Source: an uncultured Burkholderiales bacterium (lineage in GTDB: Bacteria; Pseudomonadota; Gammaproteobacteria; Burkholderiales; Burkholderiaceae_C). From it: 64,000 nucleotides of DNA. Below, in pieces: positions 29,390 through 39,491 of this stretch. The notes under the pieces are model-generated. The model was not told the DNA's origin, ran no database searches, and was given only the letters and a program-made list of their open reading frames with translations. Within the stretch, counting starts at the first letter, position 1. Each line of letters starts with the position of its first letter. Both the position numbers and the translations under genes were made by a program. The stretch spans positions 1-64,000 of the forward strand of contig CAIMNS010000136.1 of NCBI GenBank assembly GCA_903842945.1, written 5' to 3'.

Positions 29390-30229
29390 TTAATTTAAAT
29401 CATTTCGGTAATGGTGATGTTCTGTTTTGTACAAAGCGCGCCTGATCTCCATGGGCTTGTCTTGGTAGGTCAATGCCAAGCGTTCGACTTGCAGCAATGG
29501 AGTATTGTCGTTGATGTTGAGCATTTGTGCATCTTTTGGATTTGCATGCACTGCTGTGATTCTCTCCTGAGCCCTGACCATCCGAACACCGTAGGTCTTT
29601 TCAAAGAGGGCGTAGGTGGGGCCTTGGTGATTTTGTAACTCCTCAGCGCTCAGGCCCTTGAAGGCGTCGCCAGGTAAAACCATGTCCTCCAAAATAGTGG
29701 GTACACAGGCAAACGAGAGGATCCTTCTGATCTGCAGGACGCCACACCCGGGGGGCAGTTGCAGGGACTTGGCGATTTCTGGGTTGGCCTTGGCCTTTTT
29801 GCACCAAACAATGGTTCGTTGAGAGGGTACGGAGCTGCTCAGACTTTCAGCGTTCGGAACCAGTTTGAGGAACCGGTATTGGAATTTTTCCTCCGAATGG
29901 GTGGCGACAAAAGTGCCTTTGCCTTGTTTTCGAAGCAATAAATGCTCCTGAGACAATTCATCCACGGCCTTTCGAACCGTACCTTGGCTCACTTGAAAAC
30001 GCGCAGCCAACTCAAATTCGCTGGGTATCATTTCACCTGGTTTCCACTCGCCGGCATTCAGGCTTTGCAAAATCAACGCCTTGATTTGTTGGTACAAAGG
30101 GCTAAAAGCCGGCACTTTTGAGGCAAGCGCTTCCCGATCAAATAGACCGCCGTTCAAGGTTTCAGGTAATTGAGTGGGTTCGCGCATGCAAAGTCTAATA
30201 TTTTCAGATTGAGCTATTGTAAGGGGCAT
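29390..30229 (-). CDS. GntR-family transcriptional regulator (HutC/UTRA type)
   Basis: The 279-aa protein has a GntR winged helix-turn-helix ([20 protein letters not shown], near residues 67-86) with the wing [15 protein letters not shown]-type effector domain follows ([20 protein letters not shown], then [20 protein letters not shown]). The first 14 codons may not be translated; ATG 30187 is an alternative start. It sits between sdhC and the divergent mdh, so control of TCA-cycle genes is a reasonable inference. The ligand is unknown. Confidence 0.88.
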   Translation of the reverse strand: MPLTIAQSENIRLCMREPTQLPETLNGGLFDREALASKVPAFSPLYQQIKALILQSLNAGEWKPGEMIPSEFELAARFQVSQGTVRKAVDELSQEHLLLRKQGKGTFVATHSEEKFQYRFLKLVPNAESLSSSVPSQRTIVWCKKAKANPEIAKSLQLPPGCGVLQIRRILSFACVPTILEDMVLPGDAFKGLSAEELQNHQGPTYALFEKTYGVRMVRAQERITAVHANPKDAQMLNINDNTPLLQVERLALTYQDKPMEIRRALYKTEHHHYRNDLN

Positions 30230-30234
30230 TTGCC

Positions 30235-30259
30235 ATCTCTTTTATAAGACATAAGAGAT
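30235..30259. promoter_or_regulatory. Inverted repeat between gntR and mdh, candidate operator
   Basis: ATCTCTT (30235-30241) and AAGAGAT (30253-30259) are a perfect 7-bp inverted repeat. Inside is a direct repeat ATAAGA (30244-30249 and 30251-30256). It sits in the divergent gntR-mdh control region, a typical location for an autoregulatory GntR site. A TTGACG word follows at 30266. Confidence 0.5.
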
Positions 30260-30345
30260 CTTTTTTTGACGATTTCGCGGGTACACTTGGGGCATTGAAT
30301 TTTGCATATTGGTTTTCTTTTTTAAATTCTGTTAGGAGTGATCTC

Positions 30346-31332
30346 ATGAGTAAAAAACCTGTTCGCGTTGCTGTTACTGGTGCAGCGGGTCAAATTGGCT
30401 ACGCTTTGTTGTTTCGTATTGCCTCAGGCGAGATGCTTGACAAAGATCAGCCAGTAAGTTTGCAACTCTTGGAAATTCCTGATGAAAAAGCGCAAAAAGC
30501 GCTCAAAGGCGTCATGATGGAGTTGGAAGACTGTGCATTTCCCTTGTTGCACGACATGCACGCGTATGGCGATGCAACGCAAGCCTTCAAAGACACCGAT
30601 TACGCTTTGCTTGTGGGAGCTAGGCCCCGAGGCCCAGGGATGGAACGTGCCGATTTGTTGGCTGCAAACGCGCAAATTTTCACGGCCCAGGGCAAGGCCT
30701 TGAATGCGTCGGCCAGTCGTGACGTTAAAGTGTTGGTGGTTGGCAACCCCGCCAACACCAATTCTTACATTGCGATGAAGAGTGCGCCAGATCTAAAGCG
30801 TGAGAACTTCACGGCCATGCTTCGTTTGGATCACAACAGAGCTGCAAGTCAAATCGCCGCAAAAACGGGCTTGCCAGTTGCTGGTATTGAAAAGCTAGCG
30901 GTTTGGGGTAACCATTCGCCAACCATGTACGCTGACTATAGATTTGCCACCATTGAAGGCAAATCTGTCAAGGATTTGATCAACGATCAAGAGTGGAACG
31001 CCAATGTCTTTTTGCCAACGGTGGGCAAGCGTGGTGCTGCGATCATTGAAGCGCGTGGCTTGTCTTCTGCAGCCTCTGCAGCCAATGCTGCCATCGATCA
31101 CATGCACGATTGGGCATTGGGCACCCACGGACGTTGGGTGACCATGGGCATTCCCTCTGATGGTTGGTATGGCATTCCAAAGGATGTGATGTTTGGCTTT
31201 CCAGTGACTTGCGAGGGTGGAAAATACAAAGTGGTTGAAGGCTTAGCGATCGATGAATTCAGCCAGACTTGTATTCAAAAAACGCTCAAAGAGCTTCAAG
31301 AAGAGCAAGCCGGCGTTGCGCATTTGATTTGA
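30346..31332 (+). CDS. mdh: Malate dehydrogenase
   Basis: Mdh interconverts malate and oxaloacetate with NAD. From ATG 30346, which has a TTAGGAG ribosome site, it is 328 aa. The nucleotide fold [16 protein letters not shown] is at residue 8; substrate arginines are in [23 protein letters not shown] is present, and the catalytic His is in WGNHSPTMY. It begins the forward mdh-citE-like-acnB series, divergent from the GntR gene. Confidence 0.97.
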   Translation: MSKKPVRVAVTGAAGQIGYALLFRIASGEMLDKDQPVSLQLLEIPDEKAQKALKGVMMELEDCAFPLLHDMHAYGDATQAFKDTDYALLVGARPRGPGMERADLLAANAQIFTAQGKALNASASRDVKVLVVGNPANTNSYIAMKSAPDLKRENFTAMLRLDHNRAASQIAAKTGLPVAGIEKLAVWGNHSPTMYADYRFATIEGKSVKDLINDQEWNANVFLPTVGKRGAAIIEARGLSSAASAANAAIDHMHDWALGTHGRWVTMGIPSDGWYGIPKDVMFGFPVTCEGGKYKVVEGLAIDEFSQTCIQKTLKELQEEQAGVAHLI

Positions 31333-31378
31333 TGCTTTGTGCGCCAAACTTTGAGCGCCTGAGTTCAATGATTTTTTA

Positions 31379-32401
31379 ATGTTGCAAAGTATGCATCAAC
31401 CCCATCCGCGTGAATTGTTGCTTGGTGCTCAAGCGTCACACCAGCGGTTGAGGGTTTGCGACCACTACAGTGGTGTTCCTAAGCGCATGGAAAAGAGTTT
31501 GCAACTTCAATCTCAAATGACCCAGGACTTGGGTGTTTGCGTTTTTGATGTGACCTTGGATTGTGAAGACGGCGCCCCGGTGGGTGCTGAGCGAGAGCAT
31601 GCACAAGGTGTTGCTGAACTTGTGGCCAACAGCCACCGAGATGCAAAAATTGCTGTTCGCATCCATGCGTTGGGGGACCCTCACTTTGAAAGCGACATGG
31701 AGTTGATTGTTGCCAAAGTGGGTCACCTTTTGACCCATGTGATGATTCCAAAGGTGGAGTGTTTGCAAGACATTCATCAAGTGCATGCGAGTTTGGTTCA
31801 GCATGGGGCCAAAGAGTTGCCCATTCACGCACTCATTGAATCCCCATATGCTGTGAGCAATGCATTTCAAATTGCCTCTCATCCAAGTGTTCAGTCGCTG
31901 AGTTTTGGTTTGATGGATTTTGTGTCAGCCCATGGCGGTGCCATCCCCTCTTGGGCCATGACCATGCAAGGGCAGTTCAAGCACCCCTTGATGGTCAGAG
32001 CCAAGTTAGAGGTCGCCAGTGCTTGTCATGCCTATGGCAAGACACCAGCGCATGGTGTGGTCACAGAAATCCAGGATCTGAGCGCCATCAAAGAGAGCGC
32101 CCGATTGGCCCATGAAACCATGGGCTTTACCAGAATGTGGAGCATTCACCCTTCTCAAATTGAACCCATCGTTCAAGCCATGTCGCCCAGTGCTGATGAG
32201 GTCAGCCAGGCCAGTGAAATTCTCTGGGCTGCGCATCAAGCACAATGGGGCCCTATTCAGTTGGATGGTCGCTTGCATGACCGTGCAAGTTATCGTTTCT
32301 ATTGGCAAATCATCGAAAGAGCTCATGCCACTGCATGCCATGTGCCTGAGCAAATGGTCTCTTTGTTCTTTCAAAACCCAGCTGACCAAGGATCGCCATG
32401 A
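31379..32401 (+). CDS. CitE-like lyase of the HpcH/HpaI family
   Basis: The 340-aa protein is a TIM-barrel lyase related to the citrate lyase beta subunit and malyl-CoA/citramalyl-CoA lyases. Metal-site acids are recognisable in FDVTLDCEDGAPVG, and barrel strands in AVRIHALG, HVMIPKVE, IHALIESPYAV and LSFGLMDF; MWSIHPSQIEPI matches the substrate-contact end. The substrate cannot be told from the sequence. Position between mdh and acnB suggests a role in organic acid metabolism. ATG 31391 is a possible alternative start. It overlaps the next gene by 4 nt. Confidence 0.85.
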   Translation: MLQSMHQPHPRELLLGAQASHQRLRVCDHYSGVPKRMEKSLQLQSQMTQDLGVCVFDVTLDCEDGAPVGAEREHAQGVAELVANSHRDAKIAVRIHALGDPHFESDMELIVAKVGHLLTHVMIPKVECLQDIHQVHASLVQHGAKELPIHALIESPYAVSNAFQIASHPSVQSLSFGLMDFVSAHGGAIPSWAMTMQGQFKHPLMVRAKLEVASACHAYGKTPAHGVVTEIQDLSAIKESARLAHETMGFTRMWSIHPSQIEPIVQAMSPSADEVSQASEILWAAHQAQWGPIQLDGRLHDRASYRFYWQIIERAHATACHVPEQMVSLFFQNPADQGSP

Positions 32402-32994
32402 ACGTCTACCTTGGGTCGAAAAATATCTCTCAAATGCTGTTGCTCGCATGGATGTTGACCTGTGGGCTTTTTGTCCTTGGCACGGTTCATGGTCAAGTCA
32501 GCAGCCAAAAAGAAACGCCCAAGTCAAAGCCTGTTCAGAAAAAAACAGAACGACCCAAAAAAACGAGTTCGTATAAATGGGTGCCAACGAATCCAGTCGC
32601 GCTCAACAACCCAGTTGATGATGTGGAGCCTTTGTCGCCTGTGTTGCTAGATATTGCGGCTCAAGTGTTCACAGGTCGATTGCAATGCGAGTTGGGGCAA
32701 GTCGTGCTCTTGTTGCCCATAGAAGAATCCCCTGGGCGCTTTCAATTGACCCTCAAAAAACAAAAGTACTTGATGACGCCAAGCGTGACGCCAACAGGTG
32801 CGGTTAAATTGGAAGATCTGAAGACGGGAGCCCTTTGGATTCAGTTGGCCAACAAGTCCATGCTTTTTAACAGCAAATTGGGCCAACGCATGGCCGATGA
32901 CTGTCAAGGCCCAGGACAGCAGGCTGTGGCCATGCGAGAGAAGATTTCACCACCCCCCAGTTTGTTTGAACCCATGTCCAGAGTCGATCATTGA
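32398..32994 (+). CDS. Putative exported protein of unknown function
   Basis: The 198-aa protein begins with a hydrophobic signal (MLLLAWMLTCGLFVLGTVHG, residues 13-32), then a lysine/proline-rich linker. A beta-rich domain has one cysteine near residue 97 (RLQCELGQVV) and one near the end (MADDC). The CELGQ opening and ALWIQLANKSMLFNSKLG near the end loosely resemble the layout of MliC-type lysozyme inhibitors, but this is not a firm assignment. It starts inside the CitE-like gene (ATGA) and lies just before acnB. Confidence 0.7.
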   Translation: MNVYLGSKNISQMLLLAWMLTCGLFVLGTVHGQVSSQKETPKSKPVQKKTERPKKTSSYKWVPTNPVALNNPVDDVEPLSPVLLDIAAQVFTGRLQCELGQVVLLLPIEESPGRFQLTLKKQKYLMTPSVTPTGAVKLEDLKTGALWIQLANKSMLFNSKLGQRMADDCQGPGQQAVAMREKISPPPSLFEPMSRVDH

Positions 32995-33020
32995 AATTTA
33001 GTTTTATAGGAGAAAAAACA

Positions 33021-35600
33021 ATGTTACAAGCTTATCGTGAACACGCCAAAGAGAGGAATGCGTTGGGCATTCCACCATTGCCTTTATCAGCAGCTCAAAC
33101 AGCCCAATTGGTGGAGTTGTTCAAAGCCCCCCCAAAGGGCGAAGAGAGCACGCTGGTTGAACTCATGACGCACCGCGTTCCAGCAGGTGTGGATGATGCA
33201 GCCAAAGTCAAAGCATCCTACCTTGCTGCGGTAGCTCATGGAACAGAAAAAACCTCTTTGTTGACGCGTGAGAAAGCCACGGAACTTTTGGGTACCATGC
33301 TTGGCGGCTACAACCTCACGCCCTTGATTGATTTGCTCGATGACGCGGCGGTTGCCAAAGTGGCCGCCCAAGCGCTGAAGAAAACATTGTTGATGTTCGA
33401 TCAGTTCCATGACGTCAAGGAAAAAGCAGAGAAGGGCAATGCATTTGCCAAAGAGGTTGTTCAGTCTTGGGCCGATGCCGAGTGGTTTGTCGAAAGACCC
33501 GAAGTGCCCAAAAGCATCAAGCTCACCGTCTTTAAGGTCACAGGCGAGACCAACACCGATGACCTCTCCCCAGCCCCTGATGCATGGAGCCGCCCAGATA
33601 TCCCCTTGCATGCATTGGCCATGCTTAAAAATAAAAGGGATGGCATTGCCCCTGAAGAAGACGGCAAGCGTGGTCCCATCAAATTCATCGAGGATTTAAG
33701 AGCCAGGGGAAATTTGGTGGCTTACGTGGGTGATGTGGTTGGAACAGGTTCTAGTCGCAAATCAGCCACCAACTCCGTGCTTTGGTTCACGGGCGAGGAC
33801 ATCCCTTTTGTGCCCAACAAGCGCTTTGGTGGCGTTTGTCTAGGCAACAGCATTGCCCCGATTTTTTACAACACCATGGAAGATGCTGGTGCTTTGCCCA
33901 TCGAGTTGGATGTCAGCAAAATGAACATGGGCGACGTCATTGAGTTGCGACCCTATGAAGGCAAAGCTTTAAAAGATGGTCAAGTCATTGCTGAGTTCAC
34001 CATCAAAAGCGATGTGCTTTTTGATGAGGTGAGAGCTGGTGGTCGAATTCCCCTGATCGTTGGGCGTGCATTGACCGCAAAAGCTCGTGAAAGCTTGGGG
34101 CTTGCGCCCGCAACCATCTTTAGGTTGCCTGTTTCACCAGCTAAAAAGACCACGGGCTTTACGCTTGCCCAAAAGATGGTGGGTAGAGCTTGTGGTTTGC
34201 CTGAGCAACAAGGCGTTTTACCCGGTACTTATTGCGAACCCAAGATGACCTCTGTGGGCTCACAAGATACAACAGGTCCCATGACGCGCGATGAGTTGAA
34301 AGACTTGGCTTGTTTGGGCTTTACATCAGACTTGGTCATGCAATCTTTTTGCCACACGGCCGCTTACCCTAAGCCCGTGGATGTGAAGATGCATCACGAT
34401 TTGCCCGAATTCATGAGCAATCGTGGAGGCATTTCTCTCAAGCCCGGTGACGGCATCATTCACTCATGGCTCAACAGAATGTTGTTGCCCGATACTGTGG
34501 GCACGGGTGGCGATTCGCACACCCGTTTTCCAATCGGCATCAGCTTTCCCGCTGGTTCTGGTTTGGTGGCCTTTGCGGCCGCAACGGGTGTCATGCCCCT
34601 TGATATGCCGGAGTCTGTGATGGTGCGCTTCAAAGGAAAAATGCAACCTGGCGTGACCTTGAGGGACTTGGTGCATGCGATTCCTTTGTACGCCATCAAA
34701 CAAGGTTTGTTGACTGTAGAGAAACAAAACAAGAAAAATATTTTCTCTGGACGTATTCTTGAAATCGAAGGCTTGTCTGAGTTGAAAGTTGAGCAAGCTT
34801 TCGAGCTGTCAGATGCCTCAGCTGAAAGATCGGCCGCGGGTTGTACCGTTCATTTGGACAAAGCGCCTGTCATTGAGTACATCAACAGCAATATTGTGTT
34901 GCTCAAAAATATGATTGCTCAAGGTTATTCAGACGTGCGCTCCATCAACAGGCGCATCAAAGGCATGCAAGACTGGCTTAAAAACCCCACACTTTTGCAA
35001 GCCGATAAAGATGCCGAGTATGCAGCGGTCATTGAGATTGACTTGGCTGAGATTGTTGAGCCCATCGTTTGTTGCCCCAACGATCCAGACGATGCCAAAA
35101 CACTCTCAGACGTGGCTGGCTCAAAGATTGATGAAGTGTTCATTGGTTCATGCATGACCAACATTGGGCATTTCCGTGCGGCGTCCAAATTGCTAGAGGG
35201 CAAGCGAGATATTCCTGTCAAACTTTGGATGGCGCCACCAACCAAGATGGATGCTGAGCAATTGACCGCAGAGGGCCACTATGGTGTCTTTGGCAATGCG
35301 GGTGCCAGAATGGAGATGCCAGGTTGTTCTTTGTGCATGGGCAATCAAGCTCAGGTCAAAGAGGGTGCCACAGTGATGTCCACATCGACCAGAAACTTCC
35401 CCAATCGCTTGGGCAAGAACACTTTCGTGTATTTGGGCTCTGCTGAGTTGGCCGCCATTTGCTCTAAATTGGGTCGCATCCCGACGCGTCAAGAGTATTT
35501 GGCCGACATTGGTGTGATCAATTCCAGTGCAGCTCAAATTTATCGTTACATGAATTTTGATCAAATTGAGAGCTATCAGAAAGTCGCCGAGTCGGTTTAA
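33021..35600 (+). CDS. acnB: Bifunctional aconitate hydratase 2 / 2-methylisocitrate dehydratase
   Basis: AcnB isomerises citrate to isocitrate and can act in the methylcitrate cycle. From ATG 33021, with a TAGGAG site, it is 859 aa. The B-type layout is clear: N-terminal HEAT-like domain and swivel domain before the catalytic core. Cluster cysteines are in GSCMTNIGHFRAA and GCSLCMGNQAQV near residues 710-775. It closes the mdh-CitE-like-exported protein-acnB series. Confidence 0.97.
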   Translation: MLQAYREHAKERNALGIPPLPLSAAQTAQLVELFKAPPKGEESTLVELMTHRVPAGVDDAAKVKASYLAAVAHGTEKTSLLTREKATELLGTMLGGYNLTPLIDLLDDAAVAKVAAQALKKTLLMFDQFHDVKEKAEKGNAFAKEVVQSWADAEWFVERPEVPKSIKLTVFKVTGETNTDDLSPAPDAWSRPDIPLHALAMLKNKRDGIAPEEDGKRGPIKFIEDLRARGNLVAYVGDVVGTGSSRKSATNSVLWFTGEDIPFVPNKRFGGVCLGNSIAPIFYNTMEDAGALPIELDVSKMNMGDVIELRPYEGKALKDGQVIAEFTIKSDVLFDEVRAGGRIPLIVGRALTAKARESLGLAPATIFRLPVSPAKKTTGFTLAQKMVGRACGLPEQQGVLPGTYCEPKMTSVGSQDTTGPMTRDELKDLACLGFTSDLVMQSFCHTAAYPKPVDVKMHHDLPEFMSNRGGISLKPGDGIIHSWLNRMLLPDTVGTGGDSHTRFPIGISFPAGSGLVAFAAATGVMPLDMPESVMVRFKGKMQPGVTLRDLVHAIPLYAIKQGLLTVEKQNKKNIFSGRILEIEGLSELKVEQAFELSDASAERSAAGCTVHLDKAPVIEYINSNIVLLKNMIAQGYSDVRSINRRIKGMQDWLKNPTLLQADKDAEYAAVIEIDLAEIVEPIVCCPNDPDDAKTLSDVAGSKIDEVFIGSCMTNIGHFRAASKLLEGKRDIPVKLWMAPPTKMDAEQLTAEGHYGVFGNAGARMEMPGCSLCMGNQAQVKEGATVMSTSTRNFPNRLGKNTFVYLGSAELAAICSKLGRIPTRQEYLADIGVINSSAAQIYRYMNFDQIESYQKVAESV

Positions 35601-35665
35601 GACTGACTTTGCGAATCGGTTTTTGTAGGGACTTCAAGGTGGTTTGAGTCCTTGAAAGCTCACTG

Positions 35666-35704
35666 AAAAAAACAAGCGCCTTGATGAAGGCGCTTGTTGG
35701 TTTT
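35666..35704. terminator. Bidirectional terminator between acnB and guaC
   Basis: AACAAGCGCCTT (35671-35682) pairs perfectly with AAGGCGCTTGTT (35687-35698) across a 4-base loop. On the minus strand the hairpin runs into five T residues, a strong terminator for guaC. On the plus strand it is followed by GG and TTTT, weaker but usable for acnB. Confidence 0.88.
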
Positions 35705-35737
35705 GGAATAGAGCTTTGTAGAAGTTTATCGCCTGCC

Positions 35738-36715
35738 TTACATCAACAAGTGTTCACCCGCATTGTCACCTCCAAGAATGACATAGTTGACCTTGCGGAT
35801 GTCCATCAATTTAAGCCCACCAGCGTAGGAAATGGAGCTTTGCACATCCTCTTGCATTTCCTTGAGGGTGTCTTTTAACTTGCCTTTGATGGGTTCTAAA
35901 ATGCGTTTGCCTTCAACGTGCTTGTATTCGCCTTTGTTAAAGTCACTGGCACTTCCATAGTACTCTTTGAATTTGAGGCCATCGACCTCTACAGTGAGAC
36001 CTGGGCTTTCCTCGTGCCCGGCAAGCATCGAACCGATCATGACCATGCTTGCACCAAAGCGGATGCTTTTGGCAATGTCTCCGTGTTCACGAATGCCCCC
36101 GTCAGCAATGATGGGTTTCGTGGCGACACGTGCGCACCATTTCAAGGCTGACAATTGCCAGCCACCCGTGCCAAAGCCCGTTTTAGATTTGGTGATGCAG
36201 ACCTTGCCTGGGCCGATGCCGACCTTCGTTGCGTCAGCGCCCCAGTTCTCTAGATCGATGATGGCCTCAGGCGTACCTACATTGCCAGCAATGATGAAAG
36301 TTTGGGGTAACTTTTCTTTGAGGTAGCGAATCATGGTCTGGACACTGTCTGCGTGTCCATGAGCAATGTCGATGGTCACGTATTCAGGTGAGAGTGATTG
36401 GGCAACGAATTGATCAATGGTATCAAAATCAGCTTGCTTCACGCCAAGTGAAATCGAGGAAAAGAGCCCTTTGTCTTTCATTTTTTTGACAAAAGCCAGA
36501 TTGTCCAAATCAAACCGGTGCATCACATAAAAGTAGCCATTTTGTGCCAACCACTCACAAATGCTTTCGTTGACCACGGTTTTCATGTTGGCTGGGACGA
36601 CCGGGATTTTGAAGCTCCTGGTGCCTAGGGTGACCTCTGTGTCGCATTCGGATCGGCTCTCAACGCGGCATTTGCGTGGGAGTAAAAGAATATTGTCGTA
36701 ATCAAAGATTTCCAT
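35738..36715 (-). CDS. guaC: GMP reductase
   Basis: GuaC reduces GMP to IMP for purine salvage. The 325-aa protein is of the short GuaC2 type rather than the E. coli type of 347 aa. The active Cys is in [20 protein letters not shown] near residue 175; [15 protein letters not shown] and [21 protein letters not shown] follow as in IMPDH/GMPR enzymes, with no CBS domains. It is convergent with acnB and divergent from uvrD. Confidence 0.92.
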   Translation of the reverse strand: MEIFDYDNILLLPRKCRVESRSECDTEVTLGTRSFKIPVVPANMKTVVNESICEWLAQNGYFYVMHRFDLDNLAFVKKMKDKGLFSSISLGVKQADFDTIDQFVAQSLSPEYVTIDIAHGHADSVQTMIRYLKEKLPQTFIIAGNVGTPEAIIDLENWGADATKVGIGPGKVCITKSKTGFGTGGWQLSALKWCARVATKPIIADGGIREHGDIAKSIRFGASMVMIGSMLAGHEESPGLTVEVDGLKFKEYYGSASDFNKGEYKHVEGKRILEPIKGKLKDTLKEMQEDVQSSISYAGGLKLMDIRKVNYVILGGDNAGEHLLM

Positions 36716-36946
36716 GTGCCAAGCTCTTAGTTAAAGTTCATCTGTGTGAGCGCTTGGGGCTTGCGCCGGTGTTCATTGACTCGCTAGAGAAAGACAAGGA
36801 GCCAAAAAAAACCGAGCGCAAGAATTCTTGGGCCCGGTGATTTATTCTACCCTTGAGTTTTGATCTTTGGGACTAAATTTAGAGCGCGCCTGAATTTAAT
36901 TGCCTGTGCCAAGGTATAAAAGGGCTTGAGACTCTAAAATAGGGCC

Positions 36947-39487
36947 ATGACTCCACCCCACGAACAGCCCCGCACTTCACCTGCAAGCGATGGTTTTTCA
37001 CCATCTGAAAACCAAAGCCCATTGTGGCCCTCAGAAAATGTCTCCATGAGGATGCTGCAAGGCTTGAACCCAGAGCAGCTGAGTGCGGTCACCTTGCCCC
37101 ATGAACATGCTTTGATTTTGGCGGGTGCAGGTTCAGGTAAAACGAGAGTTCTGACCACTCGCATTGCTTATTTGCTTCAAACTGGGCAAATCACGCCCGG
37201 AGGTCTACTGGCGGTGACTTTTACCAACAAGGCCGCCAAAGAGATGCTCACCCGTTTGGAGTCCATGCTGCCCTTGAATGTCAAGGGCTTGTGGATGGGT
37301 ACGTTTCACGGTCTTTGTCACCGCATGCTCAAGGCACATTGGAAGATGGCCAATTTGCCCCAGGCTTTCCAAATTTTGGACACGCAAGATCAACTCTCAG
37401 CGATCAAAAGACTTTGTAAGCAATTCAGTGTGGACGAAGAGAGATTTCCTCCCAAGCAAGTGCAATGGTTCATTGCAGGCGCAAAAGAGGATGCCAAAAG
37501 ACCTCAAGATCTAGCGGTCAACGATGCCGACTCTGTCAAAAGAGTGGAGTTGTACCAATTGTATGAAGACCAGTGCAACCGCGAAGGCGTGGTTGATTTT
37601 GCCGAGTTGATGCTTCGCTCATACGAGTTGCTCAGAGACAACCCCGCACTGAAAGCGCATTATCAAAGACGTTTTCAGCATGTTTTGATTGACGAGTTTC
37701 AAGACACCAACCGTCTTCAATACGCTTGGATCAAAATGCTTTGTGGCGACGATACAGCTGTTTTTGCGGTTGGCGATGACGATCAAAGTATTTACGCTTT
37801 TCGAGGAGCCAGGGTGGGCAACATGGCCGACTATGTGCGAGAGTTCAGTGTTCGCCATCAAATCAAGTTGGAGCAAAACTACCGCAGTTCAGGCTCCATT
37901 TTGGAAACTGCCAACACCTTGATTCAACACAACAGTCAGCGCTTGGGCAAGAATTTACGCACCGACCAAGGCGCGGGTGAACTTGTTCGGGTTTTGGAAA
38001 ATCCAAGTGATTATGAAGAGGCTCAGTGCCTGGTGGAGGAAATAAGGCATCTGCTCAAAGAGGGTCAAAATGCCTCGGATGACTCAAACCTTGGTGTGTC
38101 CAAGCGTTCAGATATTGCGCTTCTGTACAGAAGCAACGCACAAAGTCGTGTCATTGAGTCAGCCTTGTTCAATGCATCTGTGGCCTATAAAGTTTATGGA
38201 GGCTTGAGGTTTTTTGAGCGTGCAGAAATCAAAAATGCCTTGGCCTATTTGCGCTTGATGGAAAACCCCAACGAAGACACTTCCTTTTTAAGAGTGGTTA
38301 ATTTCCCACCAAGAGGCATTGGAGCGCGCACCATTGAGCAACTTCAAGATGTTGCGACTCAAAGCGCTTGTTCGCTTCATGCCTGTGTTGAGAGGGTCAA
38401 TGGCAAAGCGGGCGTTAATTTACAAGCCTTTGTGGCCAAAATGGATGTGATGCGCGAGCAAATGCGCGGCCTCACGCTTAGAGAAATCATGGAGCTCGTG
38501 CTGGACCACAGCGGACTGATTGAACACTATCGTACTGAAAAAGAGGGTGCAGACAGGGTTGAGAATTTGGAGGAATTGGTCAACGCGGCCGAAAGTTTTG
38601 TCATGCAAGAAGGTTTTGGCAAGGATGCACCAGGCACGCTCGTGCAAGCCCAATCGGGCTTGGATCAATACATCGATGGTGCTGAACCGATCTCGCCAAG
38701 GAGCCCAAACGCGACATCGTCTGAGGCCATGGTCTCAGTTGACGAGGAGTTGCCCTCGGGTTGGGTGAATTTTGATACTGGAGAGACCTTGTCGCCCTTG
38801 GCTGCTTTTTTAAGTCATGCGGCTTTGGAAGCAGGGGACAACCAAGCACAAGCTGGGCAAGACGCGGTTCAATTGATGACGGTGCACGCCGCGAAAGGCT
38901 TGGAGTTTGATTGTGTCTTCATCACCGGGTTGGAAGAAGGTTTGTTTCCGCATGAGAATTCACTGAACACGGTTGAAGGCTTGGAAGAAGAGAGACGCTT
39001 GATGTATGTGGCACTGACCAGGGCCAGAAAGCGGCTTTATTTGAGCCATGCACAAACACGCATGCTGCATGGGCAGACGCGTTTCAACATGAGAAGTCGG
39101 TTTTTTGACGAAATGCCAGAGCACACCATGAAGTGGGTGAACGTTAAAAAACCAGTTGCTCCTTCACATGCAAGAGGCTATGCCGGAGCCGCCCATTCGC
39201 AAAACTACGCTTCAAGTGGTTACACGCCTGAATGGGCCCGATCATCGAGTTCTAGCATGCGCAAATCCTCCATGGAGGCCTTGCCGGTGCGTGCTGCCAA
39301 ATCAGACGCTAGTGATCCGCATGGTTGGATGAAAGTGGGTTTGAAGGTCTTTCACAACAAGTTTGGGGAAGGCACAATTTTGGCGCTAGAAGGGCTGCAA
39401 GAGGATGCCAGAGCGCAAGTGGACTTCCCGCGTCATGGGGTCAAGTGGTTGGCTCTTTCGCTAGCAAAGCTGACCCCCATTGACTGA
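36947..39487 (+). CDS. uvrD: ATP-dependent DNA helicase UvrD/PcrA type
   Basis: A superfamily 1 3'-5' helicase used in excision and mismatch repair. The 846-aa protein shows all motifs: ILAGAGSGKT (I), VTFTNKAAKEM (Ia), IDEFQDTN (II), GDDDQSIYAFRGA (III), QNYRS (IV), MTVHAAKGLEFD (V) and VALTRARKRLYL (VI). The C-terminal KVFHNKFGEGTIL segment is the Tudor-like domain of UvrD/PcrA, separating it from Rep. An N-terminal extension of about 35 residues is serine/proline-rich. Its stop is only 4 bp from the convergent neighbour, with no terminator between. Confidence 0.95.
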   Translation: MTPPHEQPRTSPASDGFSPSENQSPLWPSENVSMRMLQGLNPEQLSAVTLPHEHALILAGAGSGKTRVLTTRIAYLLQTGQITPGGLLAVTFTNKAAKEMLTRLESMLPLNVKGLWMGTFHGLCHRMLKAHWKMANLPQAFQILDTQDQLSAIKRLCKQFSVDEERFPPKQVQWFIAGAKEDAKRPQDLAVNDADSVKRVELYQLYEDQCNREGVVDFAELMLRSYELLRDNPALKAHYQRRFQHVLIDEFQDTNRLQYAWIKMLCGDDTAVFAVGDDDQSIYAFRGARVGNMADYVREFSVRHQIKLEQNYRSSGSILETANTLIQHNSQRLGKNLRTDQGAGELVRVLENPSDYEEAQCLVEEIRHLLKEGQNASDDSNLGVSKRSDIALLYRSNAQSRVIESALFNASVAYKVYGGLRFFERAEIKNALAYLRLMENPNEDTSFLRVVNFPPRGIGARTIEQLQDVATQSACSLHACVERVNGKAGVNLQAFVAKMDVMREQMRGLTLREIMELVLDHSGLIEHYRTEKEGADRVENLEELVNAAESFVMQEGFGKDAPGTLVQAQSGLDQYIDGAEPISPRSPNATSSEAMVSVDEELPSGWVNFDTGETLSPLAAFLSHAALEAGDNQAQAGQDAVQLMTVHAAKGLEFDCVFITGLEEGLFPHENSLNTVEGLEEERRLMYVALTRARKRLYLSHAQTRMLHGQTRFNMRSRFFDEMPEHTMKWVNVKKPVAPSHARGYAGAAHSQNYASSGYTPEWARSSSSSMRKSSMEALPVRAAKSDASDPHGWMKVGLKVFHNKFGEGTILALEGLQEDARAQVDFPRHGVKWLALSLAKLTPID

Positions 39488-39491
39488 AAAA

